Assembly: GCF_020080835.1 (NCBI RefSeq)
Contig: NC_058158.1
Coordinates: 23,201,639 to 23,265,638 of the forward strand
Reading direction: 5' to 3'
Length of the DNA: 64,000 nucleotides
Source of the DNA: Cotesia glomerata
Taxonomy: Eukaryota > Arthropoda > Insecta > Hymenoptera > Braconidae
A program made the translations under genes and the position numbers. The notes under the pieces were generated by a model. It ran no database searches and was not told where the DNA came from. It saw only the letters and a list, made by a program, of their open reading frames with translations. How positions within the stretch are numbered: the stretch's first letter is position 1; each line of letters starts with the position of its first letter. Positions 20,830-33,425 of the stretch are shown here, piece after piece.

Positions 20830-22990
20830 ATACTTTTCCCCAAAATTTAACTAAATTCGACCGATGGCGGAGATATCGGCTGGGTAGGGTATTTTACGCT
20901 CGCCCTTTTAAATATATAATAACTTAACCCGGAAACCCCTCAGGCTGGGTTAGTGCACATTTGGACGCCAGGTAATTTTTGTGAAAAATTACCAAAAATA
21001 ATAACAATTCCAGGGGCCGCGCCGGACGGTCAATTAACGATTTAAATCAGTATGAGTGAAAAGTAAGCCACGAGGAAATCAAGGTTACGATTAGAATGGA
21101 CCTCAGAATCGGAAATAATAAAGAATTAATTATAAAATACTATTTTATGATAACTAGGTAAGATAGGAAGATGAGTTGCAGGAAAAGAACACAGGAAAGT
21201 CAAATAGTTAGCATAAAGGAATTAATCTAAGAAAATACTTCAAGAAAATGAAACAGTTCAAAATAAATTCTTAGTTGTAAATTTATTCAGATTAAGGCCT
21301 AAGAGGTTTAAATCACTGAGATCCTCCGTGGGCCAACTTAAGTCTATTTCAAATTACAAATAAATCCTTTGTGGAATTCTTGATTAACAAATAACTTTCT
21401 ATTCAACTTAAAATATAATAATATTGCGCTCGGAAATAATAATAATCGCAATAAATTAATAATCTTAATAGTGATCAAGATTTAATAATATTAAAAATGA
21501 CTTGTGCTTGGCAATAATACCTGCGATGGCAATTAACATACAAAAATATTAATCATAAATAACGCAAAATAATGATAGCTTTGATGACCAATAATACTTA
21601 CAAATTAAACTAAAGTAATACTCATAATACTCGACGCCTGATGTCATCAATCGCAAAAATAATAGTTGTAAAAGAAACCAAACAGTATTCATCTATATTA
21701 TTTGTACATTAAATCCAAACGACAATTGTAACGTCAATTAATATTTAGTAATATTGATTATTAATCACGCTCAAAATAATGATTGTAATAATTAATAATT
21801 AACAATATCAATCGTGAATCACGCTGTACAAATTATAAATATAACAATAATATGTCGCGTGGAAAGCAATAATCATAAAAATACCGCAGTACTAATTTTG
21901 GTTTAGGTACTTGCGTAATAAATTGACGCGAGCCACAGGACGCGATTAGGCAATCAGCCGCCGTGAGATTTTCCCCGAAATGCCTTTCTTTAATTTTAAA
22001 AAACAAATTAGCCCACGTTTGAATATAATTGTCAGCCACGTGGTCAAGATGGCGGCCTCACGTGGAAAACCGGCGCCGGTTCCCGCCCGGGAGAATCTCA
22101 GTAATTACCGCGGTGGAATAATATTCAAGGACTTACCAGAATGCGTTAATACGATCAGCCAAAAGCACCAAATTAATTCTTTAACGAACCAAACAGTAAG
22201 TTAATAAAGGATCGTTGAGCAACTTAAACAACAATTGCAAGTTATTATACCAAAATTGAATGGCTTGACCACACTGGTGCTTGCAATCTAGTATCACCCC
22301 TGTGACTCACTATCTATTCCGCCGGCAGCATGCTGCCAGCTGTGGCTACCGACCTGCCCTCATGAGGGACTTCCCGTCACCTCGGGCTATCGCCGGTACC
22401 GTTCTTTTTCCAAAATTTCCAATTCCACCGAATACTGAGTAATTCTCTCCCGAAGCGCAAATCGAGCCGGCATCCGCATGCAATAACATTTCGACAACAA
22501 TCATAATCATTGTTTAGATAGTTATTTAATAATTTAAAATCAAACGTGAGTTTAAAAGATAAATTCGAGCTGAGCGTCAGGCTCGTCTGCTCCAGACTGG
22601 GGGCTTCGGGTATTCTCAGGCCCGTCGGCTACTCACTGGAGCCCCATCTAATTTAATAAATTGAATTAATTAAACAACTTAAATTCTTTAAGTTAAATCT
22701 CAAAGTTAATCACGCTAATTTCAATCACCGGCGACCATCCTGATCGCCTTCTGGGCTGAAATAAAATCTAAACAAACAATATTAACTTAAAACTAAATCT
22801 TATTTCTAATAAACTTTCTATTATCAGCTCGGAAGGTGCCGCCATCTGGCGGAGCCTCCCACCAGTGTGCTCAAGCCCGGCGGGAAATGCCACAGCGTGT
22901 AAACACTGTGACAAGGTGAGTAATATACTACTTTTCTCCTCAACGAAGGTGGAAAGCGGCAACTTCGTTTAGCGCAGTGGGAGGGCAAAA
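20830..22990. other. mixed-composition block, possible decayed retroelement, unclassified
   Basis: GC-richer islands (21010-21040, 22050-22120, 22310-22400, 22560-22650, 22830-22900) alternate with AATAATAAT-rich DNA. No RT, integrase or protease motif is visible. 22945-22985 (GGTGGAAAGCGGCAACTTCG, TTAGCGCAGTGGGAGGGC) recurs in altered form at 34225-34290. Confidence 0.35.
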
Positions 22991-23094
22991 AAAATATTTT
23001 GGTACTAAAGAAACTGTTTGAACGCTGCAAGCCAAATGAGAACTGGTTAATTTGTTCGAGAGATAATTCTAAATAAGAAAGTTACCAATATAAA

Positions 23095-23262
23095 TCTTAG
23101 ATTTTTTAGTTCAACGAGCTCAAAGATTTTTAAAAGTTATATTATGAGCTCGCCAAGCTCAAGACTTTGTAATATAAAATTTTTCAAGTGTTTTGAGCTC
23201 GAACACAGCAAGAAATTCCACGGATGGCTTGCAAAGTCAACCGTTTTTTAGATTTTTTTGTA
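23095..23262 (-). mobile_element. CA-element copy C, left-end fragment, reversed
   Basis: Reversed GGTTGAC..GCAAGCCATCC start and GAGCTC words; the rest of the element is missing. Confidence 0.7.
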
Positions 23263-23484
23263 TACTTCTTTTGTAGAATTTGCGTACATTTGATCATAAG
23301 GAAAGGGAGAAGGAATATTTATACTGTTTCATACATATTACACTAAGTATAATTACAGGTACGTAATTAAAATTAAATTTTTTTTCTATATTTTCAAAGA
23401 TTTTCATCTGTTTTAAGTAGATTTCAAAGAAATCTAATTATTGCATTTATCCTGATTACGGAATTTTTACTACTTACTATTACT

Positions 23485-23570
23485 ATCGAAAAATTTTACT
23501 ATTTCCTGGCTAAGTTCGGCGATCTGATTCAGAAAATACATATAGTTCAAAAGTTTATACACTAGTCACA
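23485..23570 (-). pseudogene. peptide remnant of the kind seen at 54566-54826
   Basis: Minus strand reads KLLNYMYFLNQIAELSQEI, matching KLLNHMYFLNQLDELSKEM at 54.7 kb. A coding remnant of one dispersed element of unknown family. Confidence 0.45.
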
Positions 23571-23661
23571 AAAATTAAGGGATATAAAAAAAATTCCAAA
23601 TTTTTGGGTGATTTTCAACGAGCTGTAACTCCGAGGAAAATGATTGTACGGCAAAAAAAAA

Positions 23662-24295
23662 TTAGGAAAACGGTTGAGCCTAAAGGCTATCCCTGCAACT
23701 TCTCGCTAAATCCATACGTACGCGCTAAAAATTGCATTTACTACGTTTTTGAGCTCTTCGAGCTCAAAAATATCATTTTCGTATCATTTTGAGCTCTCCG
23801 AGCTCAAAAGTCTTCTCAACGTTCGATGAAACGAAATTTTTAAATTTTCAAACTGCTATAACTTTTGAATGAATCAACCGATTTTCACGAGGTTGGCGGC
23901 GATCGACGGAGTTTCTTGAGCTTTATAGAAAATTAAGAACAAAAAAAATTGATCTAATAAAACATTTCAGTTATTCCAAAGAACACTTTTTTTGATTTTT
24001 TTCGACAACGATATCTTACGAACGCATCAACCGATTCTGACGCACTTGGTGTCGATACGGGTTTTCAAGGTTAAGAGCTGATTAGTTTTTGAGGTCGATC
24101 GGTTCAGCCAATTCGGAGGTATTTTGAAAAAATGAAAAAAAAAACAACTTTTTTTTTTTCACTTTTTTTTGCAGTTTCTCGAAATCTACCGGTCCGAATT
24201 GTTTCCAACTCACAGGAAATCTAAGTTTGGCGAAGCTTTTTTGAATGACACCAACTGCGATAAAATCGGTCAAGCCGTTCAGAAGTTATAAGAGG

Positions 24296-24379
<84 letters not shown>

Positions 24380-24540
24380 GCCATACAGTCATAGTGACAA
24401 CATCGCAGAGGTAGTCAAGGAAGCTTCCTATGACCTTAAAACATCGAGATCTGATGAAAACTCGATTTATGCAAAACGGGGTGAAAACAATAACTTCCCG
24501 ATTTTTGAAAATCTTCGATTTTTTTAGCGGGAAGTTAAAA
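23662..24540 (+). mobile_element. CA-element copy D, complete
   Basis: The reference copy for the family, 879 bases: TTAGGAAAACGGTTGAGCCT start, CAACTTCTCGCTAA, GAGCTCTTCGAGCTC palindromes, a series of about 190-base blocks with CGAACGCATCAACCGATT, (CA)n at 24299-24374, ACATCGAGATCTGATGAAAA, end TTAGCGGGAAGTTAAAA. No protein-coding frame. Confidence 0.9.
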
Positions 24541-25850
24541 ATGTTTTGACGTAAACGAGAAAGCTTCATATTTTTCTGATCACTTCGAAATCAAATGGAT
24601 AAAATTTATAGATTAAATTAAATAACGAGACAGCATTAGTAAACATTTGTATATGATTTTGATACAGTTGAGATAATAAATATAGGTTATGGGCATTTCA
24701 GAATTAATTTTTATGTAAAAAGTTCAACTAAAATCTGATAGATGGCAGCATAATCAGTTTCTAAAATATTCTTATCCTAAAATTTAAATTTGAAACTAGA
24801 GTTTATCAATATTTTTTTTACCAATTGAAATCAAAATCTTTTAACAATTTATCAAAAATATTTTATGTATCTTAAAATTTAGAAAACAGTTATCACATAC
24901 GGCAGGTCAAGAATAAAAGAAAATTAGTGTAATTATTATTTTAGGGTCACGATCACCTTGCAAGTTGTTTGAAAAAAAACCATCGAGATTAAAAATTATA
25001 ACCCTGTTTTCATTTTTGAATTATTAAATGACGATAAAAATAGAAAAAACCATAAAATTGACTAGAACTTTGATTTTGACCTCGAATATCTTTTGAACCA
25101 GTCAAGATAGCAAAATAATCATAAGCGACTTTTTTTGTAGAGCGTTAAATTTGCTATAAGAATTGTCATTGATCGACATGATCTGTTCATTATTTCATGA
25201 TGAAAAAAAATTTCAAATTATTGACAGAACTTTTCCCGTGTTATTTCCATTTAAAACTTTGGCTATCGGGGAGGAGGCCGGGTTCATATTAAAATCAAAA
25301 GCTAAAATTTAGCATGAATTTTTTTTTACAGATTTGGAACCGATTTAGGACTATCGTGAAAAAAAATTCGAACATCACATAAATAAGGACCACCCTTGTA
25401 TATATAGACTATATCTAATTGAGTAAACTAATTAACAAATTGAAATAATTGTAAGAAACAGCTTAGTCAATGGAAAATTTATGTTTTATTTATATAATTA
25501 TTTACATATGAGATTATCCATATTCATACTATATGTAACATTGACGTATATTATACATTTACATTTTTAATGTTAGTATTATTTTTTGTTTTAAATTTAT
25601 TTTTTAGTTTCTAAGTTACACAAAATTCGTCTCTCAATTGTTACGATGATAACACTGATGAAAAGTCACTAAATTTCTGTTCGTATATCATCAGACATCG
25701 GAATTTCTAGTATTAGAACAATAAAACATTCAGATAGTTTGTTCTCTTTCATTTGTCAAAATCACTTGAATTCTTTTGGTCATTGTTCACTCTTGATTCA
25801 AATTGATTTTTACTCAACTGCAAACACGATTGAACTGACGAAAAGTCACT
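24541..25850. other. AT-rich stretch, no gene seen
   Basis: No recognisable frame, TIR or RNA gene. Confidence 0.4.
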
Positions 25851-26065
25851 GCCCATAGAGGAAAGTACCACGGGGCCTAGCTTGGCCTAGCCTTGGCTCA
25901 ACTATGTAAAACTCTGGGCCAAGCTTGTAAGCCAGGCTTGGCCCAGTCCTGATTGAAGTCTGGGATGATAACGATGGGCCAAGCCTGGTTACCAGGACTG
26001 GCCCACGCCTGGTTACCAGGGCTGAGCCATAGTTAATTTTCAAGTCTGGCCCATGCCACTTGATA
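25850..26065. repeat. word-mosaic repeat of TGGCCCA/TGGGCCA palindromic words
   Basis: About 20-base imperfect repeats in both orientations: TTGGCCTAGCC, TGGGCCAAGCTTG, GGCTTGGCCCAGTCCTG, GCCTGGTTACCAGG. Built like 56200-57172, with different words, and likewise followed by a tRNA-like segment. Confidence 0.65.
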
Positions 26066-26182
26066 AAAAATGATAAAAAAGAATTATTGGAATGTTATTT
26101 TTTTATTTTATTTTGTAAGTAAAGTAAATTCAAACCTAACTGTTGCTAATTATAAGAAATAAAGTGTGAAAATCGTATCCGT

Positions 26183-26254
26183 TCTTCTAATCGAGATTCG
26201 AACCCGAGCCGCGCGCTTGCCAGACCGATAACTAATCCCTACACCGTACGACCG
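26183..26254 (-). repeat. tRNA-like sequence (SINE or tRNA pseudogene)
   Basis: Minus strand has a B box GGGTTCGAATCTC and an A-box-like GTGTAGGGATTAGTT at tRNA spacing. Acceptor pairing is poor and no terminator T-run follows directly. Confidence 0.5.
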
Positions 26255-26689
26255 ATAAATTGATGCACATCTTATTATTCTGATAAGCTAAATCTATATA
26301 GTGACGAAGTGTGACGGTTTATTATTTATATAATTTATGTTATTTAATATTGTGTTTCGATGAAAATTAACTATTTTTTACAAATATTTATTATAGTTAA
26401 AAAAATGAAAGATTAAAGTTGTTATATTACTTTAAACTTTGTACATCGTTCTGTATATTTTTAATATCTTATGATAAATTTTCATGTTTAAAATTATCAA
26501 TATTAAAAATTCAACTGTAAATTATTATATTTTAATTTTTTTAAGACTACATCAATTTTGACGATATGCAATTGTCTTGGTTAAATAATAAATTTTAAAT
26601 TTTAGAATTTGTTAGCAAATATTCGTTAAACAATAAATGTTTACTGTTTAAAATTTTATTACTTAATGATTTAGGTCTTCTAGATTAAT

Positions 26690-26955
26690 TATAACACTCG
26701 TACACATTTTTGAACTTTCTAGAACATTCCATATCGATAATAACAGTTTAACACATTATGAAACTTTCTAGATAAATCAAAAAGTTTCTAGAACCTCCCG
26801 ATCGATTTTAATAGTTTGCATTCATTTCGGAACTTTCTAGATCAACCAAAAAATTTTTAGAACTTTCTAGAACATTTCATATCGATAATAACAGTTTTAT
26901 TCATCTTGGAACTTTCTAGATCATTCTAAAATCTTTTAAAGCTTTTTAGGACATT
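26690..26955. repeat. tandem repeat built on TTCTAGAA (heat-shock-element pattern)
   Basis: Three or four imperfect units of about 60-90 bases with AACTTTCTAGAACATT and ATATCGATAATAACAG. CTTTCTAGAACATTCC holds three alternating 5-base units (TTC, GAA, TTC). Same family as 40545-40910, opposite strand. Confidence 0.7.
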
Positions 26956-26974
26956 CAAGATCGATTATAATACA

Positions 26975-27197
26975 CTAATGGAAAAAATTATAGGATCAAA
27001 AAAAAAATTCCAAATTTTTGGGCAGTTTTCAACAGGCCGTAACTTCGAGAGAAATGGTCGCACAGGAAATCAAAAAAAAGAAAATTGTAGCTCCAAGTGT
27101 CTAGTTTTTAGATTAGAACTTTACAATTTTGTAGCTTCCGCGATTTTTGAGTAATCGTAGAAAAACCAGCAACAAAAAAATTTTTTTAGTTTTTTTT
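26975..27197 (+). repeat. dispersed repeat preceding a TGCACGCCTCATA end
   Basis: TAGGATCAAAAAAAAAATTC then CAAATTTTTGGGCAGTTTTC, shared with 23567-23660 (CAAATTTTTGGGTGATTTTC). Confidence 0.5.
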
Positions 27198-27221
27198 TGC
27201 ACGCCTCATAGCGCGAAGCGC

Positions 27222-27222
<1 letters not shown>
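27198..27222 (+). mobile_element. end of a TGCACGCCTCATA element
   Basis: TTGCACGCCTCATAGCGCGA then AGCGCG; the same end is seen at 52225 and 54554. It breaks off into (TA)n. Confidence 0.5.
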
Positions 27223-27267
<45 letters not shown>

Positions 27268-27285
27268 TATTTATATATATATATA
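27223..27285. repeat. (TA)n and TTATA-rich tract
   Basis: Simple repeat. Confidence 0.85.
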
Positions 27286-27288
27286 AAT

Positions 27289-27468
27289 GCATGTGGGTAC
27301 TCAAATGAAAGCTATTGATGAGTGTAACATCGGGATGAGCTTATATCTTTGAAAATATCAATAGTTAAGAAATGACCTTGTATCTTGTGAGCTATTGACA
27401 TTTTTAAAGGTATAAGCTCATCCCGACATTACACTCATCGAGACCTTTCATTTGAGTACCCACATCAA
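27289..27468. mobile_element. palindromic MITE
   Basis: GTGGGTACTCAAATGAAAGC at left and GCTCATCCCGACATTACACT through CATTTGAGTACCCAC at right are inverted complements, arms about 75 bases. A half copy is at 30540-30650. Confidence 0.8.
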
Positions 27469-27492
27469 TATTTCATATATTTATATATATTA

Positions 27493-29983
27493 CTAGCTGT
27501 TATCCGCCCGCTCCGCTGGGCACTTTATAGAATTCTATTTTGAGATCTAGACTTGAAATTCAATTGGAGTATTGTTCTGACTTGCACAGATTCAAAATTC
27601 TATCGGATTGGCCTGTATTTTTTATCCATGTGATTATTCTAGCTAAAATGCATTGTAACTTTCAATGTGCAATCACTATAACATTCCTGTATCTTTCTTC
27701 CAAAAATGAATATCAATTGACACGAAGAAAAAAAATTTTAAATGAGCATTGATAGTTTTAGTTAAAGTAATTGCAGGTCTCATAAGTGAAGTTGAAATCT
27801 GCCTAGCTTAAATTGTGACGAATTTCGCTGTTAATTAAAATTTCTTCCGTAACATCAATTATACATAGAAAATTATTTGTACTTTTTTTTTTACGAATTT
27901 TCTTAAAATGAGTAGCCAAATTTTTTTTCTATATCTCATGTGTTTAGAAAATGCAATGCTTTTAATCTATTACATTTTTGCGATCCCGTAATAAGAACAG
28001 TTCATCGGTTATGTGATCAGCAAAAAAAAAATGTATGTAAAATTCTTAGTCCGTTGACTGAATAGCTACATGTAATGTTAAATTTTGGAAACGTTACAAT
28101 GACTTTTTTGCCGCTGCCAAAGAGACGATTGTTGTAAGAAAATATCACTATTAAGAAAGAAAAATATTTAAATCCGTTGACCTTGGAGGCCATCCCGGTA
28201 TTTGCCTGTTTCTCTTCAGATTCTATCAAATTTTATATTTGTAGGAACTGTATTTAAAGAATATGAATTTTTTGACAATTATTACTCCCGCACTTCTATG
28301 TGGGGGAGGAATTTCGTAAGAACCTATTCGAGATAATTTCTACATTATAAATAAAAGATTTCAACAAAACTTCGAGTCTATAAAAACTATCGATTGGAAA
28401 TGAGAAATTTTCATTGTTAACGCCCCCACCATCCCTTTTAGGGTAAGAATTCGAGAAAATCCATTCTCAGCTGAACTTGACATCGTACACGAAGATTCCT
28501 ACCAAATTTAGAATCTGCAGGAGTTACAGTTTGGAAATTAAAATTTTAGATTTTAACACCCACCCCCGCAATCCCTATCGGAAGTAGAATTTTTTGGAAT
28601 CCGTTTTGAGATGATCTCATGACAAATTAAAGATTCCTACCTAATTTCAAGTTTGTAGAAGTTACAGTTTGGAAATGGAAATTTGAAATTCTAACACCCA
28701 CCCCCGCAATCCCTGTCGGAAGTAGAATTTATTGAAATCCGTTTTGAGATTATCTCCATGACAAATAAAAGATTCCTACCAAATTTACGCCTTTTAGAAG
28801 CTATATTTTGGAAATTAAGATTTTTTTTGTCAACACCCACCCCCGCAATCCTTATTGGGGGTGATTCGTCGTAAAATCCGCTCTTAGATTATTTCTACAT
28901 TACATAGAAGATTCTTACCAAATTTGGAGTCTATAAGAGCTATAGCTTGGAAATTAAAAATTTTAATTGTTAACATCCACCCCCGCAAACTCCTGTAAGG
29001 TATCTTAAAATTCGTTCGTATATTATTTCTACATCTTTTAGAGAAAATTCCTACCTAATTGGAGTCTGTAGGAGCTATAGCTTGAAAATTAAAAATTTTC
29101 ATCGTTAATACCCACCCCCGCAATCCGTATTGGTAGTAGGCTGTCATTAAATCCACTCTTGAATCATTTCTACATCACATAGAGCAGATACTTACCGAAT
29201 TTGGAGCCTATAGGAGCTACAGCTCGGAAATTTAAAATTTTCATTGTTAAGACCCACCCCCGCACTCTGTGAAGTAGGATATCGTAAAATTCGTTCATAA
29301 ATTATTTTTACATCACTTACAAAAAATTCATACAAAATTAGGAGTCTGTGGGAGCTAAAAGTCGAAAATTTTTAATTTTCATTGTTAACGTCCACCCCCG
29401 CAATCCATATTGGGAGTAGATTGTCATAAAATCCACTCTTAGATCATTTCTACCTCGCATATAGCAGATACTTATCAAATTTAGAGATTGTAGGCCCTAT
29501 AGCTTGGAAATTTAAAATTTTCATTGTTAAGACCCACCCCCGCATTCCTCTGTGGAGTGGGATATCGTAAAATTCGTTCATAAATTATTTTTACATCACT
29601 TACACAAAATTCATACAAAATTAGGAGTCTGTAGGAGCTAGAAGTCGGAAATTTTTAATTTTCATTGTTAACGTCCACCCCCGCAATCTATATTGGTAGT
29701 AGATTGTCGTAAAATCCGCTCTTAGATCATTTCTACATCACATATAGGAGATTCCTACCAAATTTGAAGTCGATAGGAGCTATAGGTTAAAAATGGGAAT
29801 TTTCTATTGTTAACGCCCCCGCAACCCCCCTTGTGGGTGGAATTTCGTAAAATCCGTTCTTAGCTGACCTCTACTCGGCGAAAGGAATATTCCTACCAAA
29901 TTTCAAGTCAATCGGCCTTATAGCTTCAGAGATATCGTGATCAGTGAGTTCAAAAACTTGATCTCCTATATATATATAGATAG

Positions 29984-29985
<2 letters not shown>
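27493..29985 (-). mobile_element. non-autonomous Helitron H1, reverse copy, about 2.5 kb
   Basis: The 3' end is at 27493 (CTAGCTGTTATCCGCCCGCT on the plus strand). The interior, 28230-29960, holds about eleven tandem units of 130-150 bases, each with CACCCCCGCAATCC or a variant. The 5' head is AGATATCGTGATCAGTGAGT to TCTATATATATATAG near 29985. Unit number differs from the forward copy (eight or nine), so the array expands and contracts. Confidence 0.85.

Positions 29986-30051
<66 letters not shown>
29986..30051. repeat. (TA)n microsatellite
   Basis: Simple TA tract between the Helitron head and the next MITE. Confidence 0.95.
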
Positions 30052-30057
<6 letters not shown>

Positions 30058-30492
30058 GTCCCAGAAGTAACGGACGCCATTGTAGCATCTGATGAAAAAA
30101 ATAATTCTGAGACGAAAAGTCCTTAGCCATTTTTTAATTAGACGCATAGATAATTAATTATTAATTAAAGTAACGTCGCTTTATGTGTTAGAGAGAGAGC
30201 GTCAGTGTCCAGTAAAGTATGTGGCAAACAAAGACACAACTAACTGTATGACTAACTAGCTACTATAGCTAACGTAGTCACACACATTTACTTACACATT
30301 ACACGTGCAAGTGTCTTCGTTTGGAACGCACTTGACTGGACACTGGTGCTCTCTCTTTAACGCATAAAAGGACATTATTTTAATTAATAATTAATTATAT
30401 ATGCGTCTGATTAAAAACTGGCTAAGGACTTTACGTCTCAGAATTATTTTTTTTATCAGATGCTACAATGGCGTCCGTTACTTCTGGGACAT
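30052..30492. mobile_element. fold-back MITE with GGGTGTCCCAGAAGTAACGG ends
   Basis: Long inverted arms: GGGTGTCCCAGAAGTAACGG ... AGAGAGAGCGTCAGTGTCC at left, complement at right, about 180 bases each. A second copy starts at 63623. Confidence 0.88.
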
Positions 30493-30539
30493 ATCTATAT
30501 CTATATATATAATATATAATATATAAATATATGAAAAAT

Positions 30540-30650
30540 TGATGTGGGTCCTCAAATGAAAGGTCTCGATGAGTATAATGTCGGAGTGAGCTTATATCTG
30601 TAAAAATGTCAATAATTCACAAGATATAAGGTCATTTATTAATTATGAAT
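30540..30650 (+). mobile_element. half copy of the MITE at 27289
   Basis: GATGTGGGTCCTCAAATGAA and TGTCGGAGTGAGCTTATATC, one arm only. Confidence 0.6.
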
Positions 30651-31440
30651 CTAGAGTATTTTTTCTTAATAATATTCTCTTAATATTATAGATGATAGGA
30701 TTACAATTAATTCAATTATATTGGAACCATCAAATGATGTTTCATTATTTTAGGTATCTTGTAAAAAAATATTAATAATTGATAATAATAAGACTTTTTT
30801 AGTAACCCAAATTTTGGATGATTGCTATTTTAATAATGATTTAGTCAATCATTAAAAATAATCAATAACAGCTGTAATATTCGGAAATTTTTATCATATA
30901 TGGATTGAAACGATTGTGTTATTACTTGTTTTAATATTTTAAAAGAAAAAATGTTCATAACTAAAATATGGATGCAAATAAAGAATTAAATTAAATAAAT
31001 TTATATTATTTTTTCTTTCAGAATTTTTACAATCTGAGATGGTTACAGTTACCATCTTTGATTATAGCAGTTATAATTTTTAATAATTACAATTATCATT
31101 TTCGATAGTAATCGTTACGATTATTAATAGTAACTAGTACAATTGTCAATGATAACACCTATTATTTTGTGACTAATTAACTTTATTACCATTTCAAATA
31201 GTAGGAGTTAATATTTTCGTATAGTAAATACTATTATTAATTTTTCTCCGTGTAGTTAAAATGATAAAAGCTATTATTACTGATTACCATCATAATAGTA
31301 GTAGTTACCATCCTGATAGTAACTACTACAATTCAGATGGTTTACATAAGTATTTAAATAATGTTTACTACTATCGAATTCAGTTAATAGATTTTACCAT
31401 AAATAGATAATAAACTCTACTATAAAATTTTCTCGGTGTA
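30650..31440. repeat. AT-rich repeat of ATAGTAACTACTAC-type words with CCGTGTA-type ends
   Basis: Words such as GATAGTAACTACTACAATTC recur in both orientations; TTTTTCTCCGTGTAG at 31240 and TTTTCTCGGTGTATT at 31427 look like MITE ends of the TACACGG class. Left ends not placed. Confidence 0.45.
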
Positions 31441-31554
31441 TTAACGATTCGTTTTTTTTTTTTTTTTTCATAAAACAAGATTGTTCTTTAGCAATAAAAT
31501 CATGCAGTAAGAGATTAACGATGTGATTAGAATAGTATATTGGGCAACAAGTGC

Positions 31555-31665
31555 GACAAGCTGTCGACTGCCCACAAAAGCGAAGTTGAACGCACGAGCA
31601 AAGCGAGTGCGGTCATTCGCTTAAGTGGGTAATCGACAACGTCGCAGGAGTTGCACATACTATTT
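31555..31665. repeat. GC-rich hairpin with GAGCAAAGCGAGTGCGG core
   Basis: GTCGACTGCCCAC at left and GTGGGTAATCGAC at right form a stem; the loop region holds GCACGAGCAAAGCGAGTGCG. Sister of 50498-50565. Confidence 0.6.
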
Positions 31666-31780
31666 TGTATTACAAATGCGGCGATAGATGTGGGAACAAA
31701 ATCTGGATCCAGAGACAGAGCCCTGGTGGGGTCCAGGCGCGAAACCCCGGCAGGGTCCAGGCGCGGGGTTATGGGAGGCG

Positions 31781-31945
31781 GAAAAAAAAAATTTTTTTCT
31801 TAGTATTTTTGAAATTTTGTAAAATCTATCGATCCGAATTGGTAAAAATTCACAGGAAATCTAAGTTTTAGAGAACTCTTTAGAACGCCGTTTAGTAGGT
31901 TCCGATCGGTTTAGTCGTTCAAAAGTTATAAGCGGTTTACATACT

Positions 31946-32035
<90 letters not shown>

Positions 32036-32180
32036 GGCACAATCGCAGGGACAGTCAGGGAAGCTTCCTGAGACCTTAAAACGTCGAGATCTTATAAAAA
32101 CTCGATTTTTGCAAAACGGGGTAAAACCAATAACTTCCCGATTTTTGAAAATCTTCGATTTTCTTAACGGAAAGTTAAAA
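31781..32180 (+). mobile_element. CA-element copy E, right half
   Basis: From TTGTAAAATCTATCGATCCG through (CA)n at 31949-32031 to TTCTTAACGGAAAGTTAAAA. The left half is missing. Confidence 0.85.
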
Positions 32181-32559
32181 AATATACTTTTAAATATTTA
32201 TTTCTACATGTTTATATCTATAATCCAATATCATACAAGCCTGAAACTAAACAATCAAATTAGATTAATTAGTGAGAAATTTTCAGGAAATACATTTACA
32301 CGCTTGATGGTGTTAAATTTAGGATTCACACCGTTCAAATTTAACATTACACTTAGTGCGATTTTCACACCGTCCATGTTAAAAATTTTTATACCGAATC
32401 ATTTGCACCACACCGAGTCCAAAAAATTTTGTACAGTGTATTAATACGTTCTAAGCTAATTAGCTTAAAACAATCCTTATACTGTACCAGAGGAATCGTA
32501 AAATAACGAGTAAGTGATGCTAAATGAGAACCTACTACAAGTTAATGATTTTTAATAGG

Positions 32560-33045
32560 AAAAAAAAAAATTAATTTAATTGTTAAAAATCAAAAGAAAA
32601 TAGTAGCCACGGAGGTCCCACCGACTGCAACCACCTGAAAAAATGTGGAATAGATAGTAGTTTGTTTTCTCAATTTTTCAGGAAAATCAGATATGCATGA
32701 TTTTCACAAGACGACTTTAAAGTTTTAAAACTCGAAAATAACGCGAAAAAATTTTTCCAAAAAATTATTCGTATTTTTTTTTCTAAAAGTGCGTGGAAAA
32801 ACGAAACTTTTTTATTTTTTGAGTTTTTTTATTTAAACCATTTTTCAAACATTATAAGCAAAAAATCATGGAGAGCGGTTTTTTTTTGAAAATTCCATAT
32901 CTTTTGAACCAATGATCAAAAAAATCTCGAAATTTAGGAAGACGAGTTTTTTGATTACTAAAAAAATATCAAAAAATGACGGAAATTAAAAATTAAAATT
33001 TTTAAACCCATCCGATTTGGCGTGGAATGCCCTATATAGAATACA
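32560..33045. mobile_element. decayed relative of the GGGGTATTCCATACC TIR element
   Basis: Right end CCCATCCGATTTGGCGTGGA then ATGCCCTATA; interior poly(A)- and T-rich with ATTCCATATCTTTTGAACC. Left end unclear. Confidence 0.45.
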
Positions 33046-33054
33046 TATTGAAAC

Positions 33055-33425
33055 GATGATTTTTACTGTTTGAAACTGTAAAGTTTATAAAATCAGAGTT
33101 GTTATTTACTATAGTCATAGTCACAAGTTACTCGGTACGATAGTATAGACTATATATTGAAACGGCATATGCATGTTCTATGGGCCCATTGCGTAATTTT
33201 TACTGTTTGAAACTATAATTTTTCAAGAGAGAGAGAGAGAGTCGTTATTGACTATAGTGACAGCTACTCATCACTCATTTTTTATATTAAATTATAAATT
33301 GTGGCTTTTTCACTTTCTACATTAAGTTTTGTAATATTTACATTTTTGTCACGCCGATATCCGCTGTACTGTTTGAAACTATAAAAATTCACCGAAATCC
33401 GAATGAATTTTAATGTTCTTAATAT
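33055..33425. mobile_element. partial copy of the MITE at 15964-16727
   Basis: Shares TTTTTACTGTTTGAAACTGT, TTACATTTTTGTCACGCCGA and TGTACTGTTTGAAACTATAA with the right half of that MITE. Confidence 0.65.

Noticed and set aside
20830..22990. LTR retrotransposon
   Set aside because: Composition suggested one, but no matching LTR pair, primer site, RT or integrase motif was found.
29871..30147. Frames of alternating Tyr and Ile in TA tracts (also 5331-5540 and 40225-40452)
   Set aside because: Translation of (TA)n only.
32109..32444. 111-codon plus-strand frame
   Set aside because: Starts in the right end of CA-element copy E and runs into AT-rich DNA; no homology or codon signal.
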